From Oscillospiraceae bacterium (GTDB lineage Bacteria; Bacillota; Clostridia; Oscillospirales; Ruminococcaceae), in assembly GCA_015067185.1 (NCBI GenBank), contig SVMZ01000018.1, positions 1 through 55,614 of the forward strand: a DNA stretch of 55,614 nt. Direction: 5' to 3'. Each line of letters starts with the position of its first letter. Position 1 is the first letter of the stretch. Below the pieces are notes generated by a model. It had not been told where the DNA came from. It did no database searches and saw nothing but the letters and a program-made list of their open reading frames with translations. Below, one piece after another: positions 52,604 through 55,614 of this stretch. Position numbers and translations under genes: made by a program.

Positions 52604-53974
52604 ATGACAGAAAGACAACAGAGAATTGTGAAAAATGTAGATATTCATCGACAGATGATACTGGATGCAGAAAGATGGCTTTGGCAGCATCCTCAGACCG
52701 GATATACGGAGTGGGAGGCACATGCCTATCTGAAAGAAAAGTTTGAGATGTTGGGATATGTGTTGAACGAAGCTGGGAATATCCCGGGATTTTACACCGA
52801 TTTGGATACCGGAAAAACCGGTCCCATGCTCTGTGTTATGGGAGAACTGGATGCGTTGGATATAGCAAATCATCCCGAATCTGTCAACGGTATGACTCAT
52901 TGCTGCGGACATCATGGACAGGGTGCCGCACTGTTGGGTATTGCAGCAGCATTGAAAGAGCCGGGTGCGCTGGAAGGACTTTGCGGTAAGATTCGACTGA
53001 TGGCCGTGCCGGCAGAGGAATTGATCCAGCTGGGTTACCGTGAAGAACTGAGGCAGAAGGGTATCATCAAATATTTCGGCGGCAAACCGGAGTTTATGGC
53101 GAGAGGATATTTCGATGGTGTAGACCTCTCCCTCATGACTCATGGCGGTGCAACACTCGGAGAAGATATCTATGATTTTCGCTGCAACGCCAGCCATAAC
53201 GGCTGTATTGCCAAACGAATGACATACAAGGGAAAAGCTGCCCATGCAGGCGGGTCTCCCAACCGCGGCATCAATGCACAGTATGCAGCAATGTTGGGCA
53301 TTCAGGCCTGCAATGATCTGAGAGAGACCTTTGTAGATGCAGAGACTGTCCGTTTTCATCCCATCATGCTGGGTGTAAAGAGTGCCGTAAATATCATTCC
53401 GGATGAAATGAAGATCGAGAGCTATGTCAGAGGAAAAACCATAGAGGCCATCAAGCGCGAGAATAAAAAGATAAATCGAGCCCTTACCGGTGCAGCGCTT
53501 GCCATGGGCTGTGAACTGGAACTGACAGACCGTCCCGGCTATTCTCCGGAGTATGAGGATCCCAGGTTTATGAAATTGGTGGAGCAATGCTGCATCGATC
53601 TTGTGGGAAATGATCGGGTGGCATTTAATTATAGCGGACACAGTACCGGTTCTTCGGATTTCGGCGATGTGACAATGGTTATGCCCGGCGTACAGTTTAC
53701 GGCAATGGGTGCTGTGGGAACAGGTCACGGTGTGGATTATTGCGTCAAGGATGCCGACCGTCTGTGTGTCAACTCCGCAAAAGCTCAGCTGTTTGTTGTG
53801 GAAGCACTGCTTTCCAACAATGCAGAAGCGGCAAAAGAAATTATTTCCGAATATAAACCGCAGTATCCCTCCATTCAGGATTTCCTGAATGAGCTGGATG
53901 GTTTTATCATGGATAAAAACGCGGTGGTATATGATGAGAACGGCAACGCCACAGTAGATTTCCAAAAGATTTAA
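52604..53974 (+). CDS. M20 family amidohydrolase, copy B
   Basis: Also 456 residues and very similar to copy A along its whole length, with the same metal ligands: MGELDALD, CCGHHGQG, VPAEEL and the final His, now in VGTGHGVDY. The main differences cluster around residues 176-200 (a loop near the substrate site) and near residue 365 (TGHGVDYCV in place of TVHSLAYHV), so specificity may have diverged. GAGGG lies 8 bases before the ATG, exactly as in copy A. The duplication includes the promoter and the SD, and some long stretches are almost identical at the DNA level. Confidence 0.85.
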   Translation: MTERQQRIVKNVDIHRQMILDAERWLWQHPQTGYTEWEAHAYLKEKFEMLGYVLNEAGNIPGFYTDLDTGKTGPMLCVMGELDALDIANHPESVNGMTHCCGHHGQGAALLGIAAALKEPGALEGLCGKIRLMAVPAEELIQLGYREELRQKGIIKYFGGKPEFMARGYFDGVDLSLMTHGGATLGEDIYDFRCNASHNGCIAKRMTYKGKAAHAGGSPNRGINAQYAAMLGIQACNDLRETFVDAETVRFHPIMLGVKSAVNIIPDEMKIESYVRGKTIEAIKRENKKINRALTGAALAMGCELELTDRPGYSPEYEDPRFMKLVEQCCIDLVGNDRVAFNYSGHSTGSSDFGDVTMVMPGVQFTAMGAVGTGHGVDYCVKDADRLCVNSAKAQLFVVEALLSNNAEAAKEIISEYKPQYPSIQDFLNELDGFIMDKNAVVYDENGNATVDFQKI

Positions 53975-54012
53975 ACAGAAGCGGAAGTTTGGGAAAAATT
54001 AAAACAACATAC

Positions 54013-54042
54013 TTGAATCCCGGTATTTCCATATGGTAAAAT
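54013..54042 (+). promoter_or_regulatory. Promoter of the CcdA-like gene
   Basis: TTGAAT (54013-54018), 18-base spacer, TAAAAT (54037-54042) with an extended TG. Confidence 0.6.
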
Positions 54043-54104
54043 AAAGCATTCCGTTTTGCGGTTTTCCGGAAGTTTACAGGAAGAAAAGAAAGGTATAGAA
54101 ACAG

Positions 54105-55001
54105 ATGCTTGAAGGATGGATTGAAAACATAATTGCTCTTACGGAACACAGCGACTGGCTGGCTCCGCTGATTGCTTTGGCAGCAGGTGTATTGACTTCG
54201 CTGATGCCCTGCTCGCTGGCATCGGTGCCGCTGATGATCGGATGTGTCAGTGCCGGTGTTTCCGATGAAGAAAAAGCGCATAAGAATCACAGACATCACG
54301 ATAAGCATGATCACGGGCATGGACATGAACACAAAGACAGATGCTGCTGCGGACATGAGCATGACGGACATGTCAACGAAGAGAAAGAAGAAAAGATTGT
54401 TTGCAGCTGCTGCGGTGCGCAGGGAGAAATGCCTCACACCAAGGTAAGCCGCGCTTTTGGTTATTCTCTGGTGTTTTGTCTTGGTATGTCAATCACCTTT
54501 ATTGCACTGGGGTTAGCTGCCTCTCTGGTGGGACATCTGCTTCACAAGCTGGAGATGTTCTGGTATATTTTTGTCGGCATTCTGATGGTGGTTATGGCGC
54601 TTCAGACATTTGGTGTCATCAATATTATGCCGAATCTCGGAAAGCTTACCAGAAATAGATATACAGGCCTGGCGGGTGCTTTTCTTTCCGGACTTTTGGG
54701 CGGATTGTTCAGCTCCCACTGTGCAGCTCCCACACAGGTGATGCTGTTGGCTATTGCGGCAGAAGTCGGCAATGTATTGACAGGACCGTTTCTGCTTTTG
54801 ATGTATGCCCTGGGACACAGTATTCTGCTGATTCTTACAGGAACCTTCGTAGGCTTTTTTAGAAGAATCTCAGAATCAAAAAAATTTGCAGGGTTTGTGC
54901 GTGCGGCAGAAATTATTGTAGGAATATTGATGGTGTTGTTTGCTGCTTATATGTTCTGGATGGCCTTTGCCGGTGATGTTTCTGAAGTGCACCATCATTG
55001 A
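54105..55001 (+). CDS. CcdA/DsbD-type membrane protein with a His/Cys-rich loop
   Basis: A 298-residue protein with six transmembrane helices of the CcdA/DsbD-gamma fold, which passes electrons across the membrane. The redox Cys are C36 in LTSLMPCSLAS and C206 in FSSHCAAPTQ, at the same places in the two three-helix halves. Between helices 1 and 2 there is an inserted loop (residues 57-111) with 12 His and 6 Cys between residues 59 and 103, including HGHGHEH and a CCC run. The C-terminus ends in HHH. This looks like a metal-binding module for Zn, Cu, Ni or Co. Cytochrome c maturation genes are absent nearby, so metal handling or redox repair is more likely. The SD is weak and distant. Confidence 0.85.
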   Translation: MLEGWIENIIALTEHSDWLAPLIALAAGVLTSLMPCSLASVPLMIGCVSAGVSDEEKAHKNHRHHDKHDHGHGHEHKDRCCCGHEHDGHVNEEKEEKIVCSCCGAQGEMPHTKVSRAFGYSLVFCLGMSITFIALGLAASLVGHLLHKLEMFWYIFVGILMVVMALQTFGVINIMPNLGKLTRNRYTGLAGAFLSGLLGGLFSSHCAAPTQVMLLAIAAEVGNVLTGPFLLLMYALGHSILLILTGTFVGFFRRISESKKFAGFVRAAEIIVGILMVLFAAYMFWMAFAGDVSEVHHH

Positions 55002-55011
55002 TAAAAATTTA

Positions 55012-55047
55012 AAAGCAGCTCCGGTTTGATTGAACCGGAGCTGCTTT
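55012..55047 (+). terminator. Strong stem-loop after the CcdA-like gene
   Basis: A 15-bp perfect stem (55012-55026 with 55033-55047). The flank is A-rich rather than T-rich, so it may stabilise the transcript or terminate weakly. Confidence 0.6.
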
Positions 55048-55079
55048 CAAAAAAACTTGAAAAAATTTTAATTTTTGTA

Positions 55080-55108
55080 TTGACAATTTTAAATATCGAT
55101 GATATAAT
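55080..55108 (+). promoter_or_regulatory. Consensus promoter of the tRNA pair
   Basis: TTGACA (55080-55085), 17-base spacer, TATAAT (55103-55108). Both hexamers are perfect, as expected for a stable RNA. Confidence 0.9.
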
Positions 55109-55137
55109 AGTTTTCGTTCCTTGAATGGACGTCATAT

Positions 55138-55214
55138 GGCGGCATAGCTCAGTTGGCTAGAGCATTCGGTTCATACCCGAAGTGTCGTTGGTTCAAATCC
55201 GACTGCCGCTACCA
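55138..55214 (+). tRNA. tRNA-Met(CAT), elongator type
   Basis: A 77-base tRNA with encoded CCA. The acceptor stem GGCGGCA pairs with TGCCGCT (one G-U at the first pair). Anticodon stem TTCGG/CCGAA with loop TTCATAC gives CAT. The G1-U72 end and overall sequence match the Bacillus elongator Met tRNA rather than the initiator or the lysidine-modified Ile tRNA. Confidence 0.95.
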
Positions 55215-55264
55215 GCGAATAGCAACGGCGTGGCATCCTCGCGGTGGACGCCGTTTATTTCGCT
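55214..55264 (+). other. Structured spacer between the two tRNAs
   Basis: An outer stem AGCGAA/TTCGCT (55214-55219 with 55259-55264; it begins on the terminal A of the tRNA-Met CCA) and an inner 8-bp stem (55224-55231 with 55248-55255) make a hairpin that may guide tRNA precursor cleavage. Confidence 0.5.
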
Positions 55265-55268
55265 GAAT

Positions 55269-55343
55269 GGCCCGTTGGTCAAGAGGTTAAGACACCGCCC
55301 TTTCACGGCGGTAACACGGGTTCGAGTCCCGTACGGGTCACCA
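55269..55343 (+). tRNA. tRNA-Glu(TTC)
   Basis: A 75-base tRNA with encoded CCA. Acceptor GGCCCGT pairs with ACGGGTC. Anticodon stem CCGCC/GGCGG with loop CTTTCAC gives TTC. It is co-transcribed with tRNA-Met. Confidence 0.95.
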
Positions 55344-55386
55344 AAAAAGAAGTAACTTTTGTCTACCAAAAGTTACTTCTTTTTTT
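55344..55386 (+). terminator. Terminator of the tRNA operon
   Basis: A perfect stem of about 18 bp, A-rich on the left and T-rich on the right (right arm begins at 55367), with a 5-base TCTAC loop. Confidence 0.9.
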
Positions 55387-55390
55387 ATCC

Positions 55391-55567
55391 AAGCCGCAGG
55401 CCTGGCATATCATCACCGCGCGAAGCGTGGTGCATATCATCAGCCCCTTTGGGGCTGTATCTCATCACGCGTCAGCGTGTATTTTTTCTGCGGCTTGATG
55501 AGATGCAACACTTCGTGTTGATGATATACCGCAACAAGTTGCGGATGATATACAAGGCTTCGCCTTG
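55391..55567. repeat. Array of six different hairpins joined by ATGATATA-type linkers
   Basis: Hairpins: 55414-55432, 55441-55457, 55466-55479, 55506-55520, 55529-55544 and 55553-55567, with stems of 5-8 bp and loops of 2-4 bases, each with a different stem sequence. Linkers of 8-9 bases alternate with them: CATATCAT-like in the left half, and the reverse complement ATGATATA-like in the right half. A 9-bp stem (55391-55399 with 55488-55496) encloses the first three hairpins. No coding sense is visible. It fills the gap between the tRNA terminator and the next gene. Confidence 0.85.
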
Positions 55568-55607
55568 ATTTGTTTCTGACAAAGTAGTACAATACTCTTA
55601 AAAGGAG
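55565..55607 (+). promoter_or_regulatory. Promoter and SD of a gene starting beyond the right edge
   Basis: TTGATT (55565-55570), 17-base spacer and TACAAT (55588-55593) are followed by AAAGGAG ending at 55607. The start codon must lie just past the window. The -35 overlaps the last hairpin of the array. Confidence 0.6.
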
Positions 55608-55614
55608 TGTTTCT

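Noticed and set aside
51077..53965. Very long open frame antisense to both M20 genes
   Set aside because: It has no SD or promoter of its own, and the copy-A and copy-B parts mirror the sense duplication. It is a by-product of sense codon usage.
55391..55567. CRISPR array
   Set aside because: The repeated part is only 8-9 bases, the varying parts are palindromes rather than random spacers, and orientation flips at the centre. No cas genes are near.

Overview
The window reads as a chromosomal segment of a spore-forming, probably gut-associated, anaerobic Clostridia member; Oscillospirales is my best guess. The reasons are the spore gene spoIIR, Firmicutes-type Shine-Dalgarno sites and sigma-A promoters, the conserved darA-holB-ricT-trmN6 neighbourhood, a GGGtGRT protein with its iron-sulfur scaffold partner, an 8Fe-8S-type mini-ferredoxin, and several host-glycan or plant-glycan hydrolases. 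I see no IS element, prophage or CRISPR array.

Layout. 1-3.7 kb (+): a 5'-truncated SdpI-family gene and a small SdpI-like partner, spoIIR, a small membrane protein and alanine racemase. 3.8-5.4 kb (-): two tandem paralogous membrane proteins. 5.7-6.5 kb (+): a DegV protein. 6.6-10.1 kb (-): a sialidase-fold protein, a GNAT acetyltransferase and an HD hydrolase, with a cloverleaf-like hairpin cluster between the last two. 10.2-14.8 kb (+): a HAD hydrolase, a small unknown ORF, a long glycosidase-like gene interrupted by one in-frame TGA, and an MFS transporter. 15.0-20.3 kb (+): a two-component system followed by a VTC polyphosphate polymerase, a DUF4956 membrane protein and a beta-helix-like lipoprotein. 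20.3-21.0 kb is mostly non-coding. 21.0-22.8 kb (-): GGGtGRT protein and scaffold, divergent from secA.

23.1-31.4 kb (+): secA, thpR, lipoate ligase, GH43-like protein, lipoprotein cyclophilin, cupin and an ABC-F ATPase. 31.5-32.6 kb (-): GNAT and a flavodoxin-like protein. 32.9-37.3 kb (+): a QueG-like reductase and the darA-holB-ricT-ferredoxin-trmN6 block. 37.2-38.3 kb (-): three small proteins of unknown function. 38.5-39.0 kb: a YfcE phosphodiesterase. 39.1-49.6 kb (-): a PnuC transporter, a diaminopentanoate-dehydrogenase-like oxidoreductase, a sugar operon (GH31, deaminase, glycerol-1-phosphate dehydrogenase homologue, phosphohexuloisomerase), a CD3324-family HTH protein, a DUF362 ferredoxin protein, nicotinate phosphoribosyltransferase and an AraC regulator. 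49.7-55.0 kb (+): a GH29 fucosidase divergent from AraC, two near-duplicate M20 amidohydrolases and a CcdA-like membrane protein with a His/Cys-rich loop. The window ends with tRNA-Met, tRNA-Glu and a remarkable array of six hairpins.

Functional themes are glycan scavenging, NAD precursor salvage (PnuC plus nicotinate phosphoribosyltransferase) and a polyphosphate-type module downstream of a sensor kinase. The strongest candidates for something undescribed are the hairpin array at 55391-55567 with its smaller relative at 9325-9396, the SD-masking hairpin in front of the VTC gene, and the GGGtGRT/scaffold pair. All family assignments come from reading motifs; no database search was run.
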